The notes below the pieces were generated by a model. That model was given only the letters and a program-made list of their open reading frames with translations. It made no database searches and was not told the origin of the DNA. Shown in pieces: positions 17,902-26,219 of a DNA stretch of 64,000 nt. Origin of the DNA: JAJDXW01 sp965243335 (lineage in GTDB: Bacteria; Pseudomonadota; Gammaproteobacteria; HK1). Numbering within the stretch: position 1 is the stretch's first letter; every line of letters starts with the position of its first letter. The stretch spans positions 2,046,001 through 2,110,000 of the forward strand of contig OZ251545.1 of NCBI GenBank assembly GCA_965243335.1. Direction: 5' to 3'. Both the position numbers and the translations under genes were made by a program.

Positions 17902-18132
17902 ATGAAAACGATGATCCAGATCCGCAACGTTCCCGAGACCCTGCACCGGCGTCTGAAGGCCCGGGCCGCCATCGAAGGGGTCTCGATGTCCCGCTATGTC
18001 CTGCGGGAGATCGAGAGGGCGCTGGGCCGCCCGAGCCGGCGGGAACTGATCGATGCGATCCGCTCCCAACCGGAAGTCGCACTGGAGCCCTCGCCGGCGG
18101 ACGTCCTGCGCGAGGAACGCGACTCGCGCTGA
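17902..18132 (+). CDS. VapB/FitA-like ribbon-helix-helix antitoxin
   Basis: The 76-residue protein begins MKTMIQIRNVPETLHRRLKA, a typical beta strand and helix of FitA/VapB-like antitoxins, and continues with SMSRYVLREIERAL. The acidic C-terminal tail (PSPADVLREERDSR) is where such antitoxins grip their toxin. The stop overlaps the start of a shortened VapC by one base. The antitoxin looks complete while its toxin does not. Confidence 0.85.
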   Translation: MKTMIQIRNVPETLHRRLKARAAIEGVSMSRYVLREIERALGRPSRRELIDAIRSQPEVALEPSPADVLREERDSR

Positions 18133-18254
18133 TGGTTCCGGACGCCTCCGGGGCCACCGACTTCCTGTTGAACACCGCGGCGGGCAAGAGGCTCGCGGCG
18201 CGTCTGGCCGACGAAGCCGAGGACGTTCACGCGCCGCATCTACCGGTCGCATGA
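18132..18254 (+). pseudogene. VapC toxin remnant (PIN domain N-terminus)
   Basis: Starting at the ATG that overlaps the antitoxin stop, 40 codons read like the first part of a PIN-domain RNase: MVPDASGATDFLL keeps the first catalytic Asp, and a DVHAPHL segment follows. The frame then ends with TGA. A full VapC is about 130 residues with three more acidic positions, so this is a truncated, almost certainly inactive toxin. The sequence beyond the stop enters the yheT gene region. Confidence 0.75.
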
Positions 18255-18334
18255 GCCGGCCGGAGCCGCTTGCAACCACCCGGGGATCCCCAGGGGGAGG
18301 TCCCGTCCGCGCGCATGGGGAGGCCGGTGAGGTT

Positions 18335-19366
18335 ATGCAGGATCCGGCCGGGAGCGGCTTCAGGCCCGCGTGGTGGCTGCCGGGGCCGCACCTGCAGACC
18401 CTCTGGCCGGCCCTGTTCCGGCGCCGGGGCAAGCCGCGCCTCGTGCGGGAGCGGGTCGAGCTTCCGGACGGCGACTTCCTCGACCTCGACTGGAACGGCC
18501 CCGACGACCCCGCGGATGCTCCTCTGGCGCTCCTCCTCCACGGCCTGGAAGGGTCGAGCGCCTCCCCCTACGCATGGGGGATGCTGGCCGCGTTCCGGCG
18601 CCGCGGATGGCCCGCGGCCGTCATGCACTTCCGCGGCTGCAGCGGCGAGCCGAACCGGCTCGCGCGAAGCTATCACTCGGGAGAGACCGGGGACCTCGCC
18701 CACATCGTCGAAGCGCTCGGGCGGCGCGCTCCCGGCCGGCCCATGTTCGCGGCCGGGGTCTCGCTCGGGGGCAACGTCCTCCTCAAGTGGCTCGGCGAGA
18801 CCGGGGCGGAGGCGCCCCTCGCCGGGGCGGCCGCCGTCTCCGTCCCCCTCGACCTCGGCCGCTGCGCCGACCGCCTGGAGCGGGGCCTCTCGAAGGGCTA
18901 CCGCCGGTTCCTGGTGCGGGAGCTGCACCGGAGCGTGCGGGCGAAGTTCGAGGGCTGGCGCGAGAGCCCGATCGATCTGGCCCGGCTGCCGGGGTGGCGG
19001 ACGTTCCGGGAGTTCGACGAGCACGTGACCGCTCCCCTGCACGGGTTCGCGGGCGCGGAAGACTACTACCGCCGATCGAGCAGCGGGCGGTTCGTGGCCC
19101 ACGTCCGGGTTCCGACCCTCGTCGTGCAGGCGCGCGACGACCCCTTCCTGCCGGACGACCCGCCTCCCGCGTCCTCCTCCTCCGTGCGGTGGGAGGTGTT
19201 CCCGCACGGGGGGCACGCGGGCTTCGTCGCCGGCGCGGTTCCGGGCCGGCCCCGGTACTGGCTGGAGGAGCGGATCCCCGCCTTCTTCGAGGAGATACTG
19301 GGGGAGGAGACGCCGGGGGAGGAAGCGCCGCGGCTCAGGCGGCGCCGTCCACCGCCTTCATGCTGA
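18335..19366 (+). CDS. yheT: YheT-family alpha/beta hydrolase
   Basis: The 343-residue protein opens with FRPAWWLPGPHLQTLWPALF, the YheT/ABHD signature. It shows an oxyanion-hole LLLHGLEGSS, the nucleophile Ser in GVSLGGNVLLKWLGE near residue 141, an Asp in QARDDPFLP and the His in HGGHAGFV. Such enzymes are esterase-like; the natural substrate is unclear. An upstream in-frame ATG at 18251 would overlap the vapC remnant stop. The last 32 bases overlap the 3' end of pnp on the opposite strand. Confidence 0.88.
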   Translation: MQDPAGSGFRPAWWLPGPHLQTLWPALFRRRGKPRLVRERVELPDGDFLDLDWNGPDDPADAPLALLLHGLEGSSASPYAWGMLAAFRRRGWPAAVMHFRGCSGEPNRLARSYHSGETGDLAHIVEALGRRAPGRPMFAAGVSLGGNVLLKWLGETGAEAPLAGAAAVSVPLDLGRCADRLERGLSKGYRRFLVRELHRSVRAKFEGWRESPIDLARLPGWRTFREFDEHVTAPLHGFAGAEDYYRRSSSGRFVAHVRVPTLVVQARDDPFLPDDPPPASSSSVRWEVFPHGGHAGFVAGAVPGRPRYWLEERIPAFFEEILGEETPGEEAPRLRRRRPPPSC

Positions 19367-21446
19367 GCCGCACCCGGCCCTGCTTGTCGACCTCGAGCAC
19401 CTTGACCCGGACGGTCTGCCCCTCGCGGAGCTTGTCGTTGACGTTCTCGACCCGTTCGTGGGATATCTGGGAAATGTGCACGAGGCCGTCCTTGCCGGGG
19501 AGAATGTTCACGAAGGCGCCGAAGTCCATGATCTTCTGCACCTTCCCTTCGTAGACGACCCCGACTTCCACGTCCGCGGTGATCTGCTCGATGCGGCGCC
19601 GGGCCTCCTGCCCGCCGAGGGCGTCGACCGACGCGATCTTGATGGTCCCGTCGTCGGAGACGTCGATCGCGGCCCCCGTCTCCTCGGTGAGGCTCCGGAT
19701 GGTCGCCCCGCCGCGCCCGATGACGTCCCGGATCTTCTCGGGGTCGATCTTGATGGTGATGATGCGGGGCGCGTACTCCGACATCTCCTGGCGCGGCTCG
19801 CGAATGGTCTCGGCCATCCGTTCGAGGATGTGCAGGCGCCCCGCATGGGCCTGGGTCAGCGCCTGCTGCATGATCTCGCGGGTGATGCCCTCGATCTTGA
19901 TGTCCATCTGCAGGGCGTTCACCCCGCGCGCGGTCCCCGCGACCTTGAAGTCCATGTCCCCGAGGTGGTCCTCGTCCCCCATGATGTCGGACAGCACCGC
20001 GAACCGATCCCCCTCCTTGACGAGCCCCATCGCGATCCCCGCGACCGGGGCGCGGATGGGCACGCCGGCGTCCATCAGGGCCATGCTGGAGCCGCATACC
20101 GAGGCCATCGAGCTCGATCCGTTCGATTCGGTGATCTCCGACACCACCCGGATGACGTAGGGGAAGTCGTCCAGGGACGGCATCACCGAGAGGATCCCGC
20201 GTTTCGCCAGCCGCCCGTGGCCGATCTCGCGGCGCCTCGGCCCGATGTTCCGGCCGGTCTCGCCCACGCAGTAGGGCGGGAAGTTGTAGTGGAAGAGGAA
20301 CGGGTCCCGTCGTTCGCCTTCGAGGGCGTCGACGATCTGCGCGTCGCGGCTGTTGCCGAGGGTGATCGCGACCAGGGCCTGGGTCTCGCCCCGGGTGAAC
20401 AGGGCCGACCCGTGGGTGCGGGGCAGCAGGCCGACCCGGGTGGTGACGTCCCGCACGGCGGCGCGATCCCGACCGTCGATGCGCGGCTCTCCGTCCAGGA
20501 TCCGGCTCCTCACGACCTTCTTCTCGATCGCCGACACCGCGTCCGAAACGTGTTGGCTCGACCACCGCGGCTCTCCGGTCTCGTCCGGGGAGCCGCCGAT
20601 CTGCGCGTCCGCCGCTCTCCGGACCTCCGCCAGGGTCGCCTGCCGCTCGGCCTTGTCGACGATCCGGTAGGCCTCGGCGACCCGCTGGCCCACCGCCTCC
20701 TCCACCCGCTCCGCAAGGGCCGAGTCCTCTGCCGGCGGGGCCCAGCTCCACGCCGGGCGACCCGCTTCCGCGGCAAGCTCGCGGATAAGATCGATGACCG
20801 GCTGCATCTGCTCGTGACCGAACATCACCGCCCCGAGCATCACCTCCTCGGACAGCTCGCGCGCTTCCGACTCCACCATCAGGACCGCGCCGCTCGTCCC
20901 GGCCACGACCAGGTCGAGGTCCGATTCGGAGACCGCCGCGAAGCCGGGATTGAGCAGGTACCGCCCGCCCGCGTAGCCCACCCGCGCCGCTCCGATCGGC
21001 CCGTGGAACGGGATCCCGGAACAGGCTACCGCGGCCGACGCGCCGACCATCGCCGGGATGTCCGGATCGATGTCCGGGTCCACCGAGACCACCGTCGCCA
21101 TGATCTGGGTCTCGTTGCGGAAGCCCTTGGGAAACAGCGGGCGCATCGGTCGGTCGATCAGCCGCGAGGTCAGGATCTCCTTCTCGCTGGGGCGGCCTTC
21201 CCGGCGGAAGAAGCCGCCGGGGATGCGGCCGGCGGCGTAGGTCTTCTCCTGGTAGTCCACGGTGAGGGGAAAGAAGTCGCGGTCGGAGCGGCCGGACCGG
21301 TCCGCCACCACGGTGGCGAGCACCACCGTATCGCCGAGTGACGCCATCACCGATCCCGACGCCTGCCGGGCGATCTCGCCGGTTTCGAGGGTCAGGAGGC
21401 GGTCGCCGTACTGGATGCTCTTCTTGATGGGTGACGGGCGGGGCAT
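19335..21446 (-). CDS. pnp: Polyribonucleotide nucleotidyltransferase
   Basis: PNPase degrades RNA 3' to 5' using phosphate and is part of the degradosome. The 703-residue protein has two RNase PH domains (first with FFPLTVDYQEKTYAAGRIPGG cut near residue 75, second with GSSMALMDAGVPI near 455), a KH domain (IGRGGATIRSLTEETGA) and a C-terminal S1 domain with VYEGKVQKIMDFGAFVNI. It follows rpsO by 83 bases as in most gammaproteobacteria. Its 3' end overlaps the convergent yheT gene by 32 bases. Confidence 0.98.
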   Translation of the reverse strand: MPRPSPIKKSIQYGDRLLTLETGEIARQASGSVMASLGDTVVLATVVADRSGRSDRDFFPLTVDYQEKTYAAGRIPGGFFRREGRPSEKEILTSRLIDRPMRPLFPKGFRNETQIMATVVSVDPDIDPDIPAMVGASAAVACSGIPFHGPIGAARVGYAGGRYLLNPGFAAVSESDLDLVVAGTSGAVLMVESEARELSEEVMLGAVMFGHEQMQPVIDLIRELAAEAGRPAWSWAPPAEDSALAERVEEAVGQRVAEAYRIVDKAERQATLAEVRRAADAQIGGSPDETGEPRWSSQHVSDAVSAIEKKVVRSRILDGEPRIDGRDRAAVRDVTTRVGLLPRTHGSALFTRGETQALVAITLGNSRDAQIVDALEGERRDPFLFHYNFPPYCVGETGRNIGPRRREIGHGRLAKRGILSVMPSLDDFPYVIRVVSEITESNGSSSMASVCGSSMALMDAGVPIRAPVAGIAMGLVKEGDRFAVLSDIMGDEDHLGDMDFKVAGTARGVNALQMDIKIEGITREIMQQALTQAHAGRLHILERMAETIREPRQEMSEYAPRIITIKIDPEKIRDVIGRGGATIRSLTEETGAAIDVSDDGTIKIASVDALGGQEARRRIEQITADVEVGVVYEGKVQKIMDFGAFVNILPGKDGLVHISQISHERVENVNDKLREGQTVRVKVLEVDKQGRVRLSMKAVDGAA

Positions 21447-21529
21447 TTAGGGGATTCCTGAAGGCAAGTGGGAAGACGGCCCTCGGGAACGAAGCCGGGG
21501 GCCGAGGAAGGAGCTACGCGCGCATGAAG

Positions 21530-21799
21530 TCAGCGACGAAGGCCGAGGTCGCCGATCAGGCTGCGGTATCGGCCGTGGTCCACCCGACGCAGGTAGTCGA
21601 GCAGCCGGCGGCGCTTGCTGACCAGCCGGAGGAGGCCCTGACGGGAATGGCGGTCGTGGATATGGGTCTTGAAGTGTTCGGTCAGATACTGGATGCGGGC
21701 GGTCAGGATCGCGACCTGTACTTCGGGCGAGCCGGTATCGTCCGGGCCGCGTCGGTGCCTGGATACGATATCCGCCTTCTGCTGTACGTTCAGCGTCAT
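21530..21799 (-). CDS. rpsO: 30S ribosomal protein S15
   Basis: The ATG at 21799 gives 89 residues, the standard S15 length. SRHRRGPDDTGSPEVQVAIL and HIHDRHSRQGLLRLVSKRR are the family signatures. The frame remains open upstream, but those 56 codons lie in the promoter and the MITE-like insertion. S15 normally represses its own mRNA through a structured leader; the leader here would be about 25 nt if the candidate promoter is right. Confidence 0.97.
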   Translation of the reverse strand: MTLNVQQKADIVSRHRRGPDDTGSPEVQVAILTARIQYLTEHFKTHIHDRHSRQGLLRLVSKRRRLLDYLRRVDHGRYRSLIGDLGLRR

Positions 21800-21831
21800 C
21801 GAGCCGACCTGTTCGGGGGTTGGACGCGGGT

Positions 21832-21861
21832 ATTCTACCCGCGCGGCCCTCCCGGCAACAA
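21832..21861 (-). promoter_or_regulatory. Candidate sigma70 promoter for rpsO-pnp
   Basis: On the minus strand TTGTTG (21861-21856) and TAGAAT (21837-21832) are 18 bases apart, placing transcription start about 25 nt before rpsO. The promoter lies between the MITE-like element and the gene. Confidence 0.45.
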
Positions 21862-21870
21862 GGCGAAGGA

Positions 21871-22074
21871 CCGTCCAATCCAGGGCAATCGCATTTGGAC
21901 ATAAAATGCCGTTTCCGGGCCGCCAAGCCAGCCGGACCAGCCGTAGATGAACCCTTGGGACGCCCAATCATGCCTACCTCAGCGTTCCTCAACCGCGAAA
22001 TCGGCCCGAAACGGGCTTGGTAACCGCCATTCGACGCTCGGAAATCTCAAATGCGATTGCCCTGCCGTCCAATC
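21871..22074. mobile_element. MITE-like insertion with 17-bp terminal inverted repeats and 10-bp direct repeats
   Basis: The 17-base sequence CAGGGCAATCGCATTTG at 21881-21897 returns as its exact reverse complement at 22048-22064. Directly outside both ends the 10 bases CCGTCCAATC occur in the same orientation (21871-21880 and 22065-22074), as expected for a target-site duplication. The 184-base element has no coding capacity and is visibly less GC-rich than its flanks. It separates truB from rpsO. I infer a non-autonomous element; the mobilising transposase is not in the window. Confidence 0.75.
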
Positions 22075-22256
22075 CCGGCGCCCGCATCCCGGAGACCCCT
22101 CACCCGCCCGCGCCGGTCGGGCGACGGTCGCCGCCGCCGCCACGCACGGAGCCGACGACGACTCCAGCGCCCGCGCATCACTTGGCGCCGATCAGGCGGC
22201 AGCGGCCGCCACCGCTGCACACGAAATCACCGCCAGTCATTCCCGGTACCGACACG
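22075..22256. other. Intergenic remainder between truB and the MITE-like element
   Basis: This stretch is GC-rich and low-complexity, with several short CG-rich runs. I see no gene, clear terminator or promoter in it. Together with the insertion and the rpsO promoter it makes the 457-base truB-rpsO gap unusually long for this operon. Confidence 0.5.
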
Positions 22257-23165
22257 TCAGGCTCCGATCAGGCGGCGGGGGGCGATGCGTCCGTCGTCGA
22301 GCACCTCCCCGACGCCAAGGAACCGATCGTCCTCGGCCCGCAGCCGAACCCAGCCCTTCGTCGGCGCGCGGGGTACCCGCACGGGCTGTCCCTGCCGCAG
22401 ATGCCAGACGGTATCGCCGGAGAGCGAAACTGCGGGCCAGTCGGAGAGCACCGCCTCCATCGGGGTCAGGTACTGGTCGAGGGTCCCGGACCGCTCGGCC
22501 TCCCGCAGGGCCTCGAGGGAGACCATCCCGTCCTCTCCGAACGGCCCGCTGCCGGTCCGCCGCAGCTCGTCCACGTGCGCGGTGGTCCCGAGCGCCTCCC
22601 CGATGTCCTCGCTCAAGGTCCGGACGTAGGTCCCCTTGGAGCAATGGACGTCGATCCCGATCCGCTCCTGGTCCCAATGCCGGCAAACGAGCCGGCGGAT
22701 CACGATCCGGCGGGGCTCGCGCTCCACCGTGATCCCCTGGTGGGCGAGCTTGTAGAGCCGCTGCCCGCGGTGCTTGAGGGCGGAGTGCATGGGCGGGATC
22801 TGCTCGCTCTCGCCCCGAAACCGCTCCAGGGCCGCCTCGACCGCGCCATCGGAGAGGGGCGGGACCGGGCGCGTGTCCACCACCTCCCCCTCCGCGTCGC
22901 CGGTCGTGGTCCGCACCCCGAGCCGGATCCCGGCCCGGTAGCGCTTGTCCGCGTTCAGCAGGAACCCGGAGAGCTTGGTGGCCTCGCCGACACAAATGGG
23001 AAGCAGGCCCGACGCCAGCCGGTCCAGGCTCCCGGTGTGCCCGGCCTTGCGCGCCCCGAAGATCCGCTTGACGATCTGCAGCACCTGGTTGGAGCCGAGA
23101 CCCCGGGGCTTGTCGAGGAGGACCACCCCGTGCACGTCCCGGCCGCCGCGCCGGTTACGGCCCAT
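22257..23165 (-). CDS. truB: tRNA pseudouridine-55 synthase
   Basis: TruB makes pseudouridine 55 in the T loop of tRNAs. The 302-residue product begins with GVVLLDKPRGLGSNQVLQ and has the catalytic Asp in GHTGSLDRLASGLLP near residue 45. The usual LDP there is LDR, a substitution beside the catalytic residue. A C-terminal PUA-like domain ends the protein. It overlaps rbfA by 11 bases, consistent with the rimP-nusA-infB-rbfA-truB operon. Confidence 0.95.
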   Translation of the reverse strand: MGRNRRGGRDVHGVVLLDKPRGLGSNQVLQIVKRIFGARKAGHTGSLDRLASGLLPICVGEATKLSGFLLNADKRYRAGIRLGVRTTTGDAEGEVVDTRPVPPLSDGAVEAALERFRGESEQIPPMHSALKHRGQRLYKLAHQGITVEREPRRIVIRRLVCRHWDQERIGIDVHCSKGTYVRTLSEDIGEALGTTAHVDELRRTGSGPFGEDGMVSLEALREAERSGTLDQYLTPMEAVLSDWPAVSLSGDTVWHLRQGQPVRVPRAPTKGWVRLRAEDDRFLGVGEVLDDGRIAPRRLIGA

Positions 23166-23514
23166 CGAGACCCTCCGGGCCAGTGGAGAGCAGCCGCTCG
23201 ATGCGCGCGCCGGTGTCGGGGGATCGGTCGTGCTCGAAACGAAGCTCCGGCACGCTCCGCACGCGCAGCCGTCGGGCCAGCCGCGTGCGCAGGTACCGGG
23301 CGGCGCGGCGCAGTGCGTGGAGCGCTTCTTCCTGGTCGTCCCCCGGGGGCATCTGCACGTGGACCCGCGCGCAGGCGAGGTCCCGCGCCACCTCGACCTC
23401 CGAGACGGTGACTGAGGCGAAGCGGGGGTCGGCGGTCTCCTGCTGCAGCAGCCCGGCGAGGTCGCGGCGGATCTGTCGTCCGAGCCGGTCCGCCCGGTCG
23501 AACTCCCGCGGCAT
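23155..23514 (-). CDS. rbfA: Ribosome-binding factor A
   Basis: RbfA is a KH-fold factor for 16S rRNA 5' maturation. The ATG at 23514 gives 119 residues beginning with REFDRADRLGRQIRRDLAGL. The later segments PRFASVTVSEVEVARDL and VPELRFEHDRSPDTGARIE are the family core. The start overlaps the infB stop by one base (TGATG) and the stop overlaps truB by 11 bases. Confidence 0.96.
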   Translation of the reverse strand: MPREFDRADRLGRQIRRDLAGLLQQETADPRFASVTVSEVEVARDLACARVHVQMPPGDDQEEALHALRRAARYLRTRLARRLRVRSVPELRFEHDRSPDTGARIERLLSTGPEGLDGP

Positions 23515-26207
23515 CAGACGGTGCGCTCCCTCTCGACCCGCCGGAACACCTCGATCCTGTCGCCGACCTGCACGTCGTCGTAGCTGCGCACGCCGATACC
23601 GCACTCGGTTCCGGAAGCGACCTCCGCCACGTCTTCCTTGAAGCGGCGCAACGATTCGAGCTCGCCCTCGAAGATGACGACCTCGTCGCGGAGCACGCGG
23701 ATCGGAAGGCTCCGCCGCATCGCGCCCTCGACGACCAGGCAGCCCGCGATGGCGCCGAAACGCCGGACCCGGAACACCTCCCTCACCTCCGCGAGGCCCA
23801 CGATCTCCTCCCGGACCTCGGGCGCGAGCATCCCGCTCAGCGCGTTCCGGGCCATGTCGATCACGTCGTAGATGACGCTGAAGTAGCGTATCCCGACCCC
23901 TTCGCGCTCGATCAGGCGCCGCGCCGCCGTATCCGCCCGGGTGTTGAACCCGATGACGACCGCCCCGGACGCGATGGCGAGGTGGACGTCGGTCTCCCGG
24001 ATCCCGCCGATCCCGCTCGACACCATGTTGACCCGGACCTCCTCCGTGGACAGCTTGAGCAAGGAGTCGGAGAGAGCCTCCGCGGACCCCTGGACGTCGG
24101 CCTTGAGCACGATGTTGAGGACCTGCGCTTCGTCCTTCCCCATCCGGCTGAAGACGTTCTCCAGCTTCGCGGCCTGCTGCCGGGCGATGCGCTGCTCCCG
24201 GATCCGGGTCTGGCGCAGGGAGGCGATCTCGCGCGCCTTGCGTTCGCTCGGGACGACCACCGCTTCGTCGCCCGCCTCCGGCGGCGCGGAGAGCCCGAGC
24301 ACCTCGACCGGCATGGCAGGCCCGGCGCTCGCGACGTCGCGGCCGCGCTCGTCCACGAGCCCCCGGACCTTTCCGAACTCGCTCCCGGCGAGCAGGATGT
24401 CGCCCCGCCGGAGCATCCCGCCCTCGACGAGCACGGTCGCGACCGGACCCCGGCCCCGGTCGAGCCTCGACTCGATGACCGTGCCGCGGGCCGGGCCTTC
24501 CACCGGCGACCGGATCTCGAGCAGCTCGGCCTGGAGGAGGACCGCGTCGAGCAGCTCGCCGACGCGTTCGCCGGTCAGGGCCGACACGTTGACGTACATG
24601 GTGTCTCCGCCCCACGCCTCGGGAACGAGGTCCTTGCCGGCGAGCTCCTGCATCACCCGCTCGGGCTGCGCGTCCTCCCGGTCGATCTTGTTGACCGCCA
24701 CCACGATCGGCACGCCCGCGGCCCTGGAGTGCTGGATCGCCTCGTCGGTCTGCGGCATCACCCCGTCGTCCGCCGCCACGACCAGGATCACGACGTCGGT
24801 CACCCGCGACCCGCGCGCCCGCATGGCGGTGAACGCCGCGTGGCCCGGGGTGTCGAGAAAGGTGATCGCTCCGCGGTCGGTCTCGACGTGGTAGGCGCCG
24901 ATGTGCTGGGTGATCCCCCCCGCCTCCCCGGCCGCCACGTCGGTGCTCCGGATCCTGTCGAGCAGGGAGGTCTTGCCGTGATCGACGTGGCCCATGACGG
25001 TGACGACCGGCGCCCGCGGGACGTGCTCCCCGTCTTCGGTCTGGGCGGCCGCGATGACCTCCTCTTCGAGCGCGTTCTTGTTGATCGGGCGGGCGACATG
25101 GCCCATCTCCTCCACCACGAGGGTCGCGGTGTCCTGGTCGAGGGTCTGGTTGATGGTCATCATCGAGCCGAGGTTCATGAGGGTCTTCAGAACCTCGGCG
25201 GCCTTGATCGACATCGCGTGCGCGAGGTCGCCCACGGTGACGGTCTCGGGCACGCTGACCTCCCGCACGACCGGCCCGGTCGGGCGCTCGAAGGTGTGCT
25301 GGGTCTGGGTGGTGACGGCCCTGCGGAGCTGGCGGCGGGGGCGGGACCGGCGCCGTCCGCTCCGGTCCGAGCGCACGTGCAGCTCTCCGCGGTCCTTGCG
25401 CCGGTCGCGCTCCTCCCGCCCCTTGCGGTCGGTCTTCCGGGGCTCGCCCCGGCCCGGTTCGCGAGCCGGAGGGGGGGCGTCTTCCTTGCGGGCCGGCCTG
25501 GAGCCCGGCTCGGCGGCGGACGAGGCCGGCTCGGCGGGGGAGGTCTCGGGGGCCGCGGGCGCCGGCGCCGGTTCGGTCTCGGGGACCGGCTCGGCGACCG
25601 CCTCGGGAGGCGCGGCAAGGTCCGCCTCGGGAGGCGCTTCCGCGCGGGCCTTCGCCTCGGCCAGCTCCCGTTCCTGCGCGCGCGCCTCCTCCTGCTCCTG
25701 CTCGCGCCGGCGGCGCACCTCCTCCGCGGCGCGGGCTTCGTTACCGGCGCGCAGCCGCTCGTCGAGCGTCCGCCGATGGGCGCGCGCCTCCTCCACCAGG
25801 TGGCTCTTGGCCGCCTCCTGCTCGCGGAGCGCTTCGCGGGTGGGGGTCGCCGCCTCGTCCCCCGGCCGGACGTAGGTGCGTGAGCGGAGCACGTCGACCT
25901 TGACCGTCCTCTTCCGGCCCGCAACCCGCCCCCCCGGCCCCCTCGTCTCGCGGGGCGAGGGCGCGATGGATATCTCGCTGACCTGACGGCGCTTGAGCGT
26001 GATCTTCTTTCGCGGAGACCGGCCGGCGGCGCCGTCGTCCTTGCCGTGGACGCGGCGAAGGTAGGAGAGAAGCCTCTCCTTGTCCTGATCGCTCAGCAGG
26101 TCGGCTTCGGCTTCATGCGGCAGCCCGGCCTCGTTGAGCTGCACCAGCAGCCGGTCGATGGGGGTGCCTACCGTCTCGGAAAACTCCTTGACGCTCACTT
26201 CGGCCAT
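23514..26207 (-). CDS. infB: Translation initiation factor IF-2
   Basis: The 897-residue GTPase places initiator tRNA on the 30S subunit. An N-terminal IF2 domain (VKEFSETVGTPIDRLL) is followed by a long charged, Ala/Glu/Arg/Pro-rich linker from about residue 110 to 290. A second IF2N domain, the G domain (GHVDHGKTSLLD near residue 405, DTPGHAAF, NKID) and the beta-barrel and C2 domains follow. Length and layout match the gammaproteobacterial alpha form. It sits 12 bases after nusA. Confidence 0.98.
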   Translation of the reverse strand: MAEVSVKEFSETVGTPIDRLLVQLNEAGLPHEAEADLLSDQDKERLLSYLRRVHGKDDGAAGRSPRKKITLKRRQVSEISIAPSPRETRGPGGRVAGRKRTVKVDVLRSRTYVRPGDEAATPTREALREQEAAKSHLVEEARAHRRTLDERLRAGNEARAAEEVRRRREQEQEEARAQERELAEAKARAEAPPEADLAAPPEAVAEPVPETEPAPAPAAPETSPAEPASSAAEPGSRPARKEDAPPPAREPGRGEPRKTDRKGREERDRRKDRGELHVRSDRSGRRRSRPRRQLRRAVTTQTQHTFERPTGPVVREVSVPETVTVGDLAHAMSIKAAEVLKTLMNLGSMMTINQTLDQDTATLVVEEMGHVARPINKNALEEEVIAAAQTEDGEHVPRAPVVTVMGHVDHGKTSLLDRIRSTDVAAGEAGGITQHIGAYHVETDRGAITFLDTPGHAAFTAMRARGSRVTDVVILVVAADDGVMPQTDEAIQHSRAAGVPIVVAVNKIDREDAQPERVMQELAGKDLVPEAWGGDTMYVNVSALTGERVGELLDAVLLQAELLEIRSPVEGPARGTVIESRLDRGRGPVATVLVEGGMLRRGDILLAGSEFGKVRGLVDERGRDVASAGPAMPVEVLGLSAPPEAGDEAVVVPSERKAREIASLRQTRIREQRIARQQAAKLENVFSRMGKDEAQVLNIVLKADVQGSAEALSDSLLKLSTEEVRVNMVSSGIGGIRETDVHLAIASGAVVIGFNTRADTAARRLIEREGVGIRYFSVIYDVIDMARNALSGMLAPEVREEIVGLAEVREVFRVRRFGAIAGCLVVEGAMRRSLPIRVLRDEVVIFEGELESLRRFKEDVAEVASGTECGIGVRSYDDVQVGDRIEVFRRVERERTV

Positions 26208-26219
26208 GCGGAACTCCCC

